DNA of 64,000 bases, taken from the NCBI GenBank assembly GCA_040772885.1, contig JAXGXF010000007.1:62001-126000 (forward strand), given 5' to 3'. The stretch is from Pullichristensenella sp002068815 (GTDB taxonomy: Bacteria; Bacillota; Clostridia; Christensenellales; Aristaeellaceae). A program made the translations under genes and the position numbers. A model generated the notes under the pieces. The model was not told where the DNA came from. It did no database searches and saw only the letters and a program-made list of their open reading frames with translations. Shown in pieces: positions 23,299 through 31,192 of the stretch (position 1 is its first letter; every line of letters starts with the position of its first letter).

Positions 23299-23883
23299 AT
23301 GAACCTTGTGCCCTTTGTCATCGAACAGACGAACCGCGGCGAGCGGTCGTACGACATCTTCTCGCGCCTTCTGAAGGACCGCATCGTGTTCCTGGGCGGC
23401 GAAATCGACGACGTTACCGCCAATCTCGTTGTGGCGCAGATGCTGTTCCTCGAGATGGAGGACCCGGAGCAGGACATCATGCTCTACATCAACAGCCCCG
23501 GCGGCTCGATTTCGGCGGGCATGGCGATCTATGACACCATGCGCTACCTGAAGTGCGAGGTCTCGACGCTGTGCGTTGGCATGGCCGCGTCGATGGGCGC
23601 GTTTTTGCTGGCCTCCGGCGCGAAGGGCAAGCGCAAGGCGCTCCCGAACGCCGAGATCATGATTCACCAGCCGCTCGGCGGCGCGCGCGGTCAGGCGACC
23701 GACATCGCCATTCAGGCGGAGCAGATTCTTCGCATCAAGCGTAAGATGAACAAATTGCTCGCCGAGCATACCGGCCAGCCGCTGGAAGTCATTGAGCGGG
23801 ACGTGGAGCGCGACCACTACCTCGACGCCGAGGAATCCAAGGCCTACGGGCTGATTGATGAAATCATCGCGCCAAGGAGATAG
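23299..23883 (+). CDS. clpP: ATP-dependent Clp protease proteolytic subunit
   Basis: Serine peptidase forming the tetradecameric barrel fed by ClpX (and ClpC/ClpA where present). The 194 aa carry the catalytic triad Ser98 (GMAASMGAFLL), His123 (EIMIHQPLGG) and the Asp in the ERDHYLDAEE region near 172. No N-terminal propeptide beyond MNLVPFVIEQTNRGERSYD is seen. ATG at 23299 follows GGGAGGTG. It is 2 bp upstream of clpX, so the protease core is co-expressed. No CtsR heptad was found in front of tig or clpP, unlike hsp20. Confidence 0.98.
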   Translation: MNLVPFVIEQTNRGERSYDIFSRLLKDRIVFLGGEIDDVTANLVVAQMLFLEMEDPEQDIMLYINSPGGSISAGMAIYDTMRYLKCEVSTLCVGMAASMGAFLLASGAKGKRKALPNAEIMIHQPLGGARGQATDIAIQAEQILRIKRKMNKLLAEHTGQPLEVIERDVERDHYLDAEESKAYGLIDEIIAPRR

Positions 23884-23885
23884 CA

Positions 23886-25187
23886 ATGCCGAACAGCAAG
23901 GATGACTTCAACAACAAGGCGCGCTGCTCGTTCTGCGGCAAGACGCAGGACCAGGTGCGCAAAATGGTCGCCGGGCCGAACGCGTATATCTGCAACGAGT
24001 GCCTGCTGCTCTGCCAGGAGATCGTTTCGGACGACGTGGAGTCGGTCGGCAGCCATGGGGAGCTCGAGATCAAGCGCCCCAAGGAGATCAAGGAAGTGCT
24101 CGACCAGTATGTCGTCGGGCAGGAGCCCGCGAAAAAGGCGCTGTCGGTGGCGGTATACAACCACTACAAGCGCATACAGTATCAGGGCGGCCGCAAGAGC
24201 GACGTGGAGCTGCAGAAGTCGAACATCGTGATGCTCGGCCCGACCGGGTGCGGAAAGACGTACCTCGCGCAGACGCTGGCGAAGATTCTGAACGTGCCGT
24301 TCGCCATCGGCGACGCGACGAGCCTGACCGAGGCCGGGTACGTCGGCGAGGACGTCGAGAACATCCTGCTGAGGCTTATCCAGAACGCGGACTACGACAT
24401 CGAGCTCGCGCAGCGCGGCATCATCTATATCGACGAGATCGACAAGATCGCCCGCAAGAGCGAGAACCCGTCGATCACGCGCGACGTCAGCGGCGAGGGC
24501 GTACAGCAGGCGCTGTTGAAGATTCTGGAAGGCACGGTCGCGAGCGTTCCGCCGCAGGGAGGCCGCAAGCACCCGCACCAGGACTTCATACAGATCGACA
24601 CGACGAACATCTTGTTCATCTGCGGCGGCGCGTTCGACGGCATCGACAAGATCGTCGAAAACCGCATCGGCAAGAAGGTGCTCGGCTTCGGCGCGGAGAT
24701 TCGCGGAAAGAGCGAGCGAACCAGCGACGAGGTCATGGCGCAGCTTCGGCCCGAGGATTTGCTGAAATTCGGGCTGATCCCCGAGTTCGTCGGCAGGTTG
24801 CCGGTTATCGTGACGCTCTCGCAGCTCGACGAGGACGCGCTGATCAAGATTTTGACCGAGCCGAAGAACGCGCTCGCGAGGCAGTACGCGAAGCTTTTGA
24901 GCTTTGACAACGTCGAGCTCGAGTTCACGCCCGAGGCGCTGACTGCGATCGCGAAAAAGGCGCTCGGCCGCAAGAGCGGCGCGCGCGGGCTGCGGGCGAT
25001 CATCGAGAACGTGATGACCGACACGATGTATGAGCTCCCGTCGATGGAGGGCATCAAGAAGTGCATCATCACCGAGGATGCGGTCATGAACGGCGAAAAG
25101 CCGGTGCTGATCCGCGGCCAGATCACGGAGCCGAAGCCCAAGCGGCAGAAGAAGGCGCTGCCGGAGGCGAAGTCCGAGGGAGCGTAG
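23886..25187 (+). CDS. clpX: ATP-dependent Clp protease ATP-binding subunit ClpX
   Basis: Hexameric AAA+ unfoldase that feeds ClpP. The 433 aa have the zinc-binding domain C14-x2-C17...C36-x2-C39 (CSFCGKTQDQV, CNECLLLC), Walker A GPTGCGKT at 118-125, Walker B IIYIDEIDKI near 178-187, and the arginine-finger/sensor region in GLIPEFVGRLPVIV. The IGF-type loop that docks on ClpP reads LGFGAEI here, as in many Clostridia. A strong terminator at 25201-25230 ends the block. Confidence 0.98.
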   Translation: MPNSKDDFNNKARCSFCGKTQDQVRKMVAGPNAYICNECLLLCQEIVSDDVESVGSHGELEIKRPKEIKEVLDQYVVGQEPAKKALSVAVYNHYKRIQYQGGRKSDVELQKSNIVMLGPTGCGKTYLAQTLAKILNVPFAIGDATSLTEAGYVGEDVENILLRLIQNADYDIELAQRGIIYIDEIDKIARKSENPSITRDVSGEGVQQALLKILEGTVASVPPQGGRKHPHQDFIQIDTTNILFICGGAFDGIDKIVENRIGKKVLGFGAEIRGKSERTSDEVMAQLRPEDLLKFGLIPEFVGRLPVIVTLSQLDEDALIKILTEPKNALARQYAKLLSFDNVELEFTPEALTAIAKKALGRKSGARGLRAIIENVMTDTMYELPSMEGIKKCIITEDAVMNGEKPVLIRGQITEPKPKRQKKALPEAKSEGA

Positions 25188-25200
25188 AGGACACATTTGC

Positions 25201-25230
25201 GAAGCGGTCGAGAGGCCGCTTCGTTTTTTG
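25201..25230 (+). terminator. Terminator after clpX
   Basis: Perfect CGAAGCGG/CCGCTTCG stem (25201-25224) plus six T. Confidence 0.9.
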
Positions 25231-25250
25231 CGAAGGAGGGGTGGAAAAGA

Positions 25251-26480
25251 ATGGGAAACACGTTCATGAGCGCGCTGATTCCGAAAAAGGGGCGGCTTGC
25301 GGCGACGATTGGGCACCTGAAAAAGGCGATCGCGGAGGTCGCCGGGGGGGAGGACGCGGCGCTGGAACTGCGCGCAAACGGCGGCGACCGGTTCTATGCG
25401 CTGAACGGGAATCTTGTCGATCCCTTGGAGCCGGAGCTGGCGAACGCGCTCGCGGACGCGTACGCGCGGTTGAGCGGGACGCCCGCGCTGACGGTCTATG
25501 GGTTTGATAGCGACGTGTCGATGGTTCGGCTGACGGACGGTCGGCGGCAGTCCGCCGTGCTGTTCGGCTTGGCGGATGCGTTGGAGGAAGAGCTCCCGCC
25601 GTACATAGAGCAGCTCTGGCGGCCGCTATTTCCGACGCAAAGGGCGTGGGATGTGCTCGAAAACCTGCGCGACAGGCAGGCGCGGGGCGTCGACGCGAGC
25701 GAGGACGCATTCTTCGCGGAGACCGCCGTGTACGAGCTTGCGAAGGCGCTCGGGTTCGACGGAACCGCCGCCTGCGGGTTCCCGGAGGAGAGCGAGGCGG
25801 AGGTCGTGTGGAGCGTCGGGGAGAGGCCGATGCCCGAGGAAATCCCGGAGGACGAGGAAATCGAGACGGTGCCCGAGGGTGAGCCGCCGCGCCTCGAAGG
25901 CTGGAAGCCGCGCCAGTCGAATCCCGTGGACATCAACCTCCGCTCCGTCGGAGGGCGGGGCCGGGGGATCGAGGTGGCGATTTTCGCGCGGCACTTCGAC
26001 GCGGCGTGCTGCGAGATTCCCGACGCGGGCCTGTTCGCCGCGCGCCGCTCGGGGTGGGTGTACCGCCGCTTCTTCGAGCGCGCCGAGCGCATCTCCACGC
26101 AGGAGGGCGGCGGCTGGCGCGTGCTGTTCCCGGAGGCCGAGATATTGCCGGGCGCGCTGCACCGGGAGCGCAACGGGCCGCCGGGCTTTACATTGGAGTT
26201 TCCCGTGCTGGGCGCAGGGTTCGCCCTCGCGCTTATCCCCAGCGGAAGGGAAGGCCTGCTGGTGGAATTGCCCACGGGCGAGACCGGGAAGCTGTGCGGA
26301 GCCGCGGAGGTCCGGATCGGCGACGCGCGCCGGACGCTCTCGCACCTCGAGGTGAGGGTCGCGCCGATGGAGAATCCTTCGAACGGCGTGCGGCTGACGG
26401 CGCTGGTGACGCGCGTGAACGAAAACCACCTGTCCGTCTACAATAGGAACTTGAAGGAGAATGCGCGCCGAAAAGAATGA
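25251..26480 (+). CDS. Uncharacterised protein, 409 aa
   Basis: No recognised domain. Soluble, no signal peptide, acidic middle (PMPEEIPEDEEIETVPEGEPPRLEGW, a likely flexible linker near 190-215) separating an N-terminal alpha/beta half from a C-terminal beta-rich half (VDINLRSVGGRGRGIEVAIFARHFDAACCEIPDAG, then FTLEFPVLGAGFALALIPSGR). Ends in a basic tail. ATG at 25251 follows GGAGGGG. It lies just downstream of the clpX terminator with no clear promoter, so it may be expressed by read-through. A clean coding frame of normal GC makes it real. Confidence 0.6.
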   Translation: MGNTFMSALIPKKGRLAATIGHLKKAIAEVAGGEDAALELRANGGDRFYALNGNLVDPLEPELANALADAYARLSGTPALTVYGFDSDVSMVRLTDGRRQSAVLFGLADALEEELPPYIEQLWRPLFPTQRAWDVLENLRDRQARGVDASEDAFFAETAVYELAKALGFDGTAACGFPEESEAEVVWSVGERPMPEEIPEDEEIETVPEGEPPRLEGWKPRQSNPVDINLRSVGGRGRGIEVAIFARHFDAACCEIPDAGLFAARRSGWVYRRFFERAERISTQEGGGWRVLFPEAEILPGALHRERNGPPGFTLEFPVLGAGFALALIPSGREGLLVELPTGETGKLCGAAEVRIGDARRTLSHLEVRVAPMENPSNGVRLTALVTRVNENHLSVYNRNLKENARRKE

Positions 26481-26487
26481 CGTGAAA

Positions 26488-26513
26488 AAGGAGCCGGCCC
26501 CCGCCGACTCCTT
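26488..26513 (-). terminator. Terminator of the spt-SDR operon
   Basis: AAGGAG-CCGGC/GCCG-CTCCTT hairpin followed on the minus strand by TTTTTC; it separates convergent genes. Confidence 0.7.
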
Positions 26514-26518
26514 CAAAT

Positions 26519-27307
26519 TCATTCCCCCGAATACATCCTTCCGACGATATACCCGGCGAGGCGAACCGGCAGCAACCTCCACAGCATCAAAAAGACCTTG
26601 TAGAGAAGCCCGACCGCGTACGTCGGCTTCACATGCTTCTTCAGCGCGATCTTCGCGATGGAGCGGCCGACGAAATTCGGGTCCATGCCGTTCTTTTCGT
26701 CCTTCTCCATCCTGGCGACCGAGCGAGCGATGCGGCCGTTGTAGACGGTGCCCCCCGCGGTGACCTTCTCGCGGAAGGGGTTCGTCTTCGTGTCGCCCGG
26801 GATGACGACGCACGCCGAGATGCCCATCTGCTTGACCTCGTTGAAAAGGCCAAACGTGTAGGCTGCGAGCGCGGCCTTCGAGACCGAGTACCACGCGTGG
26901 AACGGAACGGGGATCGACCCGGCGACGGAGCTGATGTTGACGATGCGGCCGGCGCCCTGCGCGCGCATCAGCGGCAGCGCGGCCCTCGTCGTGTTGACGA
27001 CGCCGTAAAAGTTGATCTCCATGAGCCGCTTCGCGTCGGCGTTTTCGGTGAACTCCAGCGCGCCGGAGATCACGAGGCTCGCGTTATTGATGAGTATGTC
27101 GAGCCTGCCCTCTTTTTCGAAAACCGCCTCGACGGACGCGCGCGCCTGCTTCTCATCGGACACGTCGCAGACGATGTGGTGAAGTCCCGGGATGTCGGCC
27201 GGGCGGCGGCTCAGGATGTAGACCGTGACGCCCGCTTTGTTGAGCGCGTTCGCGGTCGCGAGCCCGATGCCCTTTGTGCCGCCGGTTACAAGGGCGACCT
27301 TCTTCAT
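26519..27307 (-). CDS. Short-chain dehydrogenase, candidate 3-ketosphinganine (3-keto long-chain-base) reductase
   Basis: Classical SDR, 262 aa: TGGTKGIG cofactor loop at 8-15, NNAS at 74-77, catalytic Y140-x3-K144 in WYSVSKAAL, and NISS at 124-127. The C-terminus (about 235-258, LLYKVFLMLWRLLPVRLAGYIVG) is hydrophobic/basic and suggests membrane association, as in KDSR-type reductases. The start overlaps the end of the alpha-oxoamine synthase gene by 4 bp (ATGA), so the two proteins are made together. Pairing with that enzyme is the main reason to propose reduction of a 3-keto long-chain base; sequence alone would only support SDR. Confidence 0.7.
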   Translation of the reverse strand: MKKVALVTGGTKGIGLATANALNKAGVTVYILSRRPADIPGLHHIVCDVSDEKQARASVEAVFEKEGRLDILINNASLVISGALEFTENADAKRLMEINFYGVVNTTRAALPLMRAQGAGRIVNISSVAGSIPVPFHAWYSVSKAALAAYTFGLFNEVKQMGISACVVIPGDTKTNPFREKVTAGGTVYNGRIARSVARMEKDEKNGMDPNFVGRSIAKIALKKHVKPTYAVGLLYKVFLMLWRLLPVRLAGYIVGRMYSGE

Positions 27308-28482
27308 TCGCGCGCCTCCACGAGCACGGACGCGAAGATGTCCGCCGCCTCGTCAAGCAGCGCCTCGGTCAAGGTCGCCATATAGCTGGTGCGAATAAGG
27401 CACATGTCCGGCGCGGTCGCGGGCGGCAGCACGGGGTTTACGTACACGCCGGCGTCGTAGAGCGCGCGCGCCTTGAGCAGTGTGTTCTCGAACGTATAGG
27501 TGTAGATCGGGATGATCGGCGTCGTGGACTCGATGATCGGCACGCCGCGCGATTTCAGATTCCCGCGCATGTACTGCGAGAGCTCGGAGAGCCTTTTCAC
27601 GATCTCCGGGTGGCTGCGGATGTACCGGAGCGCCGCGAGCGCGACGGCGGCGTTCGCCGGGGGCATCGACGCCGAGAAGATGAACGGCCGCGAGTTGTGG
27701 CGAACGAAATCAACGACCGTCGCGTCCGCGACGAGGTATCCGCCGAGGCTCGCGAGCGACTTCGAGAACGTGCCCATGATCAGGTCGACCTCGCTCTCGA
27801 GGCCGAAGTGGCTCGCGGTCCCGCGCCCGCCCTCGCCTACAACGCCGAGGCCGTGCGCGTCGTCGACCATCACGCGCGCGCCGTACTTTCTGGCGAGCTG
27901 GACGATCTCCGGGAGCTTCGCGATGTCGCCGCCCATGCTGAACACGCCGTCGGTCACGATCAGGCAGCCCGCGGATTCCGGCACCTTCTGGAGCTGTATC
28001 TCGAGCTCCTCCATGTTCGAGTGGGCATAGGTCAGCATCCGCCCGTAGGAGAGCTTGCAGCCGTCGTAGATGCTGGCGTGGTTCTCCTTGTCGCAGATCA
28101 CGTAGTCGCCGTGGCCGACGATCGCCGAGATGATGCCGAGGTTCGACTGGAAGCCGGTCGAGAACGTCGTGCAGCCGGTCTTGTTGAGAAACGCGGCGAG
28201 TTCCTCCTCGAGCTGCAGGTGCAGACGCAGCGTGCCGTTCAGAAAGCGCGAGCCGGAGCAGCCGGTTCCGTACTGTTTGAGCGCGTCCAGCCCCGCCTCG
28301 AGCACCTCCGGGTTCGTCGTCAGCCCCAGGTAGTTGTTCGAGCCGAGCATGATGCGGCGCTTGCCCTCCATCACGACTTCGACGTCCTGCCGGGTCTCCA
28401 GCGCGTGAAAATAGGGGTAGATGCCCTTTTCGCGGAGTTCGTTTGCAATGGTATATGTATAGCATTTCTTGAAAATATCCAT
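27304..28482 (-). CDS. Alpha-oxoamine synthase, serine palmitoyltransferase-like
   Basis: PLP-dependent decarboxylating Claisen condensation of an amino acid with an acyl thioester, 392 aa. PLP Lys is K241 in GTFSKSLASLGGY, Asp in MVDDAHGLGVVGEGGRG (207/208), ring-stacking H135 in KENHASIYDG. The segments GTGCSGSRFLNGTLRLHLQLEEELAAF and SRPFIFSASMPPANAAVA resemble, as I recall them, Bacteroidetes serine palmitoyltransferases more than BioF or Kbl. The N-terminal IYPYFHALET is also SPT-like. ATG at 28482 follows GAGGGG; the -10 TATAAT is at 28515-28520. A glycine C-acetyltransferase or capnine-type synthase is the alternative. Confidence 0.75.
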   Translation of the reverse strand: MDIFKKCYTYTIANELREKGIYPYFHALETRQDVEVVMEGKRRIMLGSNNYLGLTTNPEVLEAGLDALKQYGTGCSGSRFLNGTLRLHLQLEEELAAFLNKTGCTTFSTGFQSNLGIISAIVGHGDYVICDKENHASIYDGCKLSYGRMLTYAHSNMEELEIQLQKVPESAGCLIVTDGVFSMGGDIAKLPEIVQLARKYGARVMVDDAHGLGVVGEGGRGTASHFGLESEVDLIMGTFSKSLASLGGYLVADATVVDFVRHNSRPFIFSASMPPANAAVALAALRYIRSHPEIVKRLSELSQYMRGNLKSRGVPIIESTTPIIPIYTYTFENTLLKARALYDAGVYVNPVLPPATAPDMCLIRTSYMATLTEALLDEAADIFASVLVEARE

Positions 28483-28562
28483 TTGATCGCCCCTCACAAA
28501 AATCATATGACACAATTATACCACACTTTTTTGAAAAAGGGAACCACCAATCCGACAGAAAA

Positions 28563-28588
28563 GGAGCACGGCATTTTGCGCATGCTCC
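28563..28588 (-). terminator. Terminator of the 28615-29061 gene
   Basis: GGAGCA/TGCTCC stem with TTTTC on the minus strand. A run of nine or more G follows at about 28590. Confidence 0.5.
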
Positions 28589-28614
28589 CGGGGGGGGGTC
28601 AAACCGGCGGCGCG

Positions 28615-29061
28615 TCAGTCGCGCGACCACATCTCCAGCACCTTCGCGGTCGTGCCGTCCTCGAAGCTGTACGTGAAGTCGCCGAGGTAGATGTCTGAGT
28701 GGGTGTTCGATTTCAGCTCGAAGGAGACCGTCCCGTCGCCGGTCGTGAGCGCCAGAATGCCGTTCCGGTAGGTGTAGGTGCCCCGCTCGGCGAGTTCGCC
28801 GGTGTCCTTATCGGTCGCGGTGTAGGTGCCGTCCGCGTTCATCTCGGCGATGTAATTCCCCCAGAACCTTTCGCCGTCCTCCGGATCGATCTGTACAAAC
28901 CGCTTCCAGGTTCCCGTGATGTCCTCGGGGCTGCGCTCGAGTTCATCGAGGTAGGTTTCCCAGTTGTCGTGCGAGATTTTGTCGAGGATCAGCCCGGCGG
29001 CCAACGAGACGGCGAGGACGGCGACGACGGCGATGATGGCGATTTTGAAGCCCTTTTTCAT
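28615..29061 (-). CDS. Membrane-anchored small extracytoplasmic protein, unknown
   Basis: A 148-aa protein with an N-terminal signal-anchor (KKGFKIAIIAVVAVLAVSLAAGLIL, residues 2-26) and an extracytoplasmic beta-rich domain (ITGTWKRFVQIDPEDGERFWGNYIAEMNADGTYTATD, RGTYTYRNGILALTTGDGT). The G-T-W ... DGTY ... GTY pattern resembles lipocalin-like domains, similar in style to the repeats in the protein at 10110-10796; this is inference. ATG at 29061 follows GAGGGG. Upstream of the SPT-like gene but separated by a terminator and promoter. Confidence 0.6.
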   Translation of the reverse strand: MKKGFKIAIIAVVAVLAVSLAAGLILDKISHDNWETYLDELERSPEDITGTWKRFVQIDPEDGERFWGNYIAEMNADGTYTATDKDTGELAERGTYTYRNGILALTTGDGTVSFELKSNTHSDIYLGDFTYSFEDGTTAKVLEMWSRD

Positions 29062-29142
29062 GGTAATTCCCCTCTCGAATTTGCTGATCGCATTGTAGCG
29101 CATGGGAGAGGGGAAGCGGTTGACAGATTGTCTACAAAGAAG

Positions 29143-29165
29143 GGGCCCGGTTGTTCGCCGGGCCC
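29143..29165 (-). terminator. Terminator of the TIM-yjbQ-SIS operon
   Basis: Perfect GGGCCCGG/CCGGGCCC stem followed on the minus strand by CTTCTTTG. Confidence 0.65.
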
Positions 29166-29171
29166 GAGGGA

Positions 29172-29768
29172 TTATTTCTTGTTCAGCCGCTCGCCGACCG
29201 CCCCGCCGGGGTGGATCAGCGCGAACTGCTCGCTTTTGTAGCCGGTCTCCTCGATCAGCGCCGCCTGCAGCGCGTCGAACACCGCGTTCGTCACGGCGAA
29301 GCTCGACGTGCCCTGCGCGTTATACCGGTCCGTCTCGCGCTCGACCCTGATCGGCAGCACGATGTCGGAGCCCTTCGCGAGCGGGGATTCGAGGTTCTCC
29401 GTCACCGCGATCAAGGTGACGCCCTTCGCGCGGCAGATGTCCATGATCGGAAGCAGCTCCTGCGTCTTTCCGCCGCGCGAGGCGAGCAGCATCACGTCGC
29501 CCTTCTGCAGGAAGCCGGTCGCGCCGTGCACGGCCTCGGCGGGGGAGATGAAGCGCGCCGGGCGCTCGATGCAGCACATCAGGTGCGCGAAGTGCCGGCA
29601 GGCGATGCCGGTGTGCCCGCAGCCGCTCGCGCCGATGCGCTCGGCCCTTTGAAGCGCCGCGACCGCCATCGAAAACTGGCCGAAGTCCATGACCTCCGCC
29701 TGGCGCCTGAGCTCCTCGGCCTCGATCAAAAACGCCTCCTTCGCGCGGGCAATCGACACGTCCCGCAT
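29172..29768 (-). CDS. SIS-domain sugar-phosphate isomerase/binding protein
   Basis: A 198-aa single SIS domain of the type found in hexulose- and arabinose-phosphate isomerases. Blocks: ERIGASGCGHTGIACRHFAHLM near 44-65, GDVMLLASRGGKTQELLPIMDICRAKGVTLIAVTEN near 90-125 (the family Ser/Thr-rich phosphate loop is SRGGKTQE here), SPLAKGSDIVLPI, and a C-terminal HPGGAVG that matches the HPGG-LG motif of KpsF-like isomerases. ATG at 29768, 2 bp after yjbQ. Third gene of the leftward catabolic operon. Substrate is probably a ketose phosphate, unproven. Confidence 0.8.
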   Translation of the reverse strand: MRDVSIARAKEAFLIEAEELRRQAEVMDFGQFSMAVAALQRAERIGASGCGHTGIACRHFAHLMCCIERPARFISPAEAVHGATGFLQKGDVMLLASRGGKTQELLPIMDICRAKGVTLIAVTENLESPLAKGSDIVLPIRVERETDRYNAQGTSSFAVTNAVFDALQAALIEETGYKSEQFALIHPGGAVGERLNKK

Positions 29769-29770
29769 GC

Positions 29771-30298
29771 CTATTCTCCCATGATCTGCACCTGGATGGT
29801 GCGGTCGCGCGCGCGGAGCTGATCCCAGTCGACGAAGTAGACGTAGCCGAACTCGCCGAGGTCCGGCTCGCCGTCGACGATGACGATCGACTCGCTGCGG
29901 CCGAAGAACACGCTGCGCAGGTGGGCGTCGGTGTTCAGGCTCGTCCACGCGCCCTCCTCCGGCTTCTCGCCCGGGATGCCGCGGTGGCCGAGGCTCAGCG
30001 CGAACTCGATGTGCTTCGGGCCCGGATGGCGGTACTGGTTCTCGGTGCGGCACTTCGGAACGATGTTCTCCATGACGTCGCAGAGGTCCTGCTGCAGGTA
30101 CTCGAGGTCCCAGAACGTCTTGTCGTGCGAGCACTCCTGCGTCATGACCGAGCAGGTCGTGTGGTGGGAATAGACGGTCAGGAGGCCGTTCTGAATGCCG
30201 GATTCCTTCACGATTTCCTTGACGCGAACGGTGATATCGTGGAACGTGGGGTGGTTGATGGAGCTCTTGACCTTGATGGTGTCGCGGTACAGCTTCAT
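29771..30298 (-). CDS. YjbQ family protein (UPF0047)
   Basis: A 175-aa YjbQ-fold protein. Family marks include LLTVYSHHTTCSVMTQECSH near 40-59 (metal-site His pair), HRGIPGEKPEEGAW, TDAHLRSVFFGRSESIVIVDGEPDLGEFGYVYFVDWD. E. coli YjbQ has weak thiamine-phosphate synthase activity but the physiological role is open. Here it sits between a TIM-like isomerase and a SIS protein, 21 and 2 bp apart, which points to sugar-phosphate chemistry instead of thiamine. Length exceeds the usual about 140 aa. Confidence 0.85.
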   Translation of the reverse strand: MKLYRDTIKVKSSINHPTFHDITVRVKEIVKESGIQNGLLTVYSHHTTCSVMTQECSHDKTFWDLEYLQQDLCDVMENIVPKCRTENQYRHPGPKHIEFALSLGHRGIPGEKPEEGAWTSLNTDAHLRSVFFGRSESIVIVDGEPDLGEFGYVYFVDWDQLRARDRTIQVQIMGE

Positions 30299-30319
30299 GG
30301 GAGTTCCTCCTTCTACTTT

Positions 30320-31015
30320 CTACTTCGTCCTTTCGTCATATGCCTGCCGCGCCGCGGCGAGCATTTCGCGAATCATCTTCTCCGGGTCCGGGGCCTTGCA
30401 CACGGCGCTCGACGAGCCCGTCGCGTCCGCGCCGGCGCGGATCACGCGGTAGACGTCGGCCGCGGACGAGATTCCCGCGCCCTGCAATACCTGGATTTCG
30501 AAGTTCACGCGCTTGACCGCCTCGGTCGAGAGGCGCACGTACTCCTCGTCGCTCGTCATTCCGGTGCCGATCAATTCCGACGGCTCCGCGACGACGACGT
30601 CCGGGCCGAGCTGCGCGCAGGCGCTCGCCTCGGCGATCGAGTCCGAGCAGACGATCGAGATCAGCCCGACCTCGCGCGCGCGCAGTATCGTCGCCTTGAG
30701 CGCCGCGAGCGGAATCTGGCGCTCGACGTGGTTCAGCATCGCGCAGCTTGCGCCCGCGGCCTTGACCGCCTCCGGCAAGATGCTCCCCTGCCCGCGGCCC
30801 GGGCGCAGCGCGTCCATGTGCTGCGCGCAGACAAACAGGTGCTTCGTGTTCTGGGCAATCAGGTGGATGTCGGTCAGCTGCGGCGTGAAGATGACCGATA
30901 CGCCGAACTCGAGCGACGCAGCCTCCGCCGCCTTCGCGAGCATGAGCGCGTCGTCCCCGTACAGATAGGCCTTGGGTCCGATCTCAAAAAACGGTGCGGT
31001 AAGTTTCCGGGTCAT
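30320..31015 (-). CDS. Triose-phosphate-isomerase-fold sugar phosphate isomerase
   Basis: A 231-aa TIM-barrel homologue. Recognisable positions: N-terminal FFEIGPKAYLYGDDAL in place of the strict N-x-K start, catalytic-His-like LNHVERQ, catalytic-Glu-like VVVAEPSELIGTG (TPI: YEPxWAIGTG), and the phosphate end QGAGISSAADV and ADATGSSSAV. The spread of substitutions argues against glycolytic TPI and for a paralogue in carbohydrate catabolism such as tetrulose-phosphate isomerases. ATG at 31015 follows GGAGGTGG. First gene of the operon, divergent from the kinase. Confidence 0.78.
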   Translation of the reverse strand: MTRKLTAPFFEIGPKAYLYGDDALMLAKAAEAASLEFGVSVIFTPQLTDIHLIAQNTKHLFVCAQHMDALRPGRGQGSILPEAVKAAGASCAMLNHVERQIPLAALKATILRAREVGLISIVCSDSIAEASACAQLGPDVVVAEPSELIGTGMTSDEEYVRLSTEAVKRVNFEIQVLQGAGISSAADVYRVIRAGADATGSSSAVCKAPDPEKMIREMLAAARQAYDERTK

Positions 31016-31043
31016 GTTCGAACACCACCTCCATCTCATCCAA

Positions 31044-31152
31044 AATATAGCATGCGCTTTCGGATTTGTCAATAGCACATTCGATAACGGTCAAAAATAT
31101 TTGCTTTTTCGAAAGCGGAGTATTGACATCTTCGAAAGCCGGTGGTATACTC
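31044..31152. promoter_or_regulatory. Divergent promoters with matching operator words (DeoR candidates)
   Basis: Minus: TTGACA (31067-31072), 17-nt spacer, TATATT (31044-31049). Plus: TTGACA (31124-31129), 17-nt spacer, TATACT (31147-31152). Each spacer holds the same word: minus strand CCGAAAGCGC (31054-31063), plus strand TTCGAAAGCCGG (31132-31143). A further copy TTTTCGAAAGCGG lies at 31107-31119, just upstream of the plus -35. Occupancy of these by the encoded DeoR protein would block both transcripts; that assignment is inference. Confidence 0.75.
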
Positions 31153-31192
31153 GATGGTATACTCTGTATAAAGCCGCGCGGAGGGATGGCCG

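Noticed and set aside
28590..28598. Frameshift from the G homopolymer near 28590
   Set aside because: The run lies between genes, after a stop codon and terminator, so it breaks no frame.
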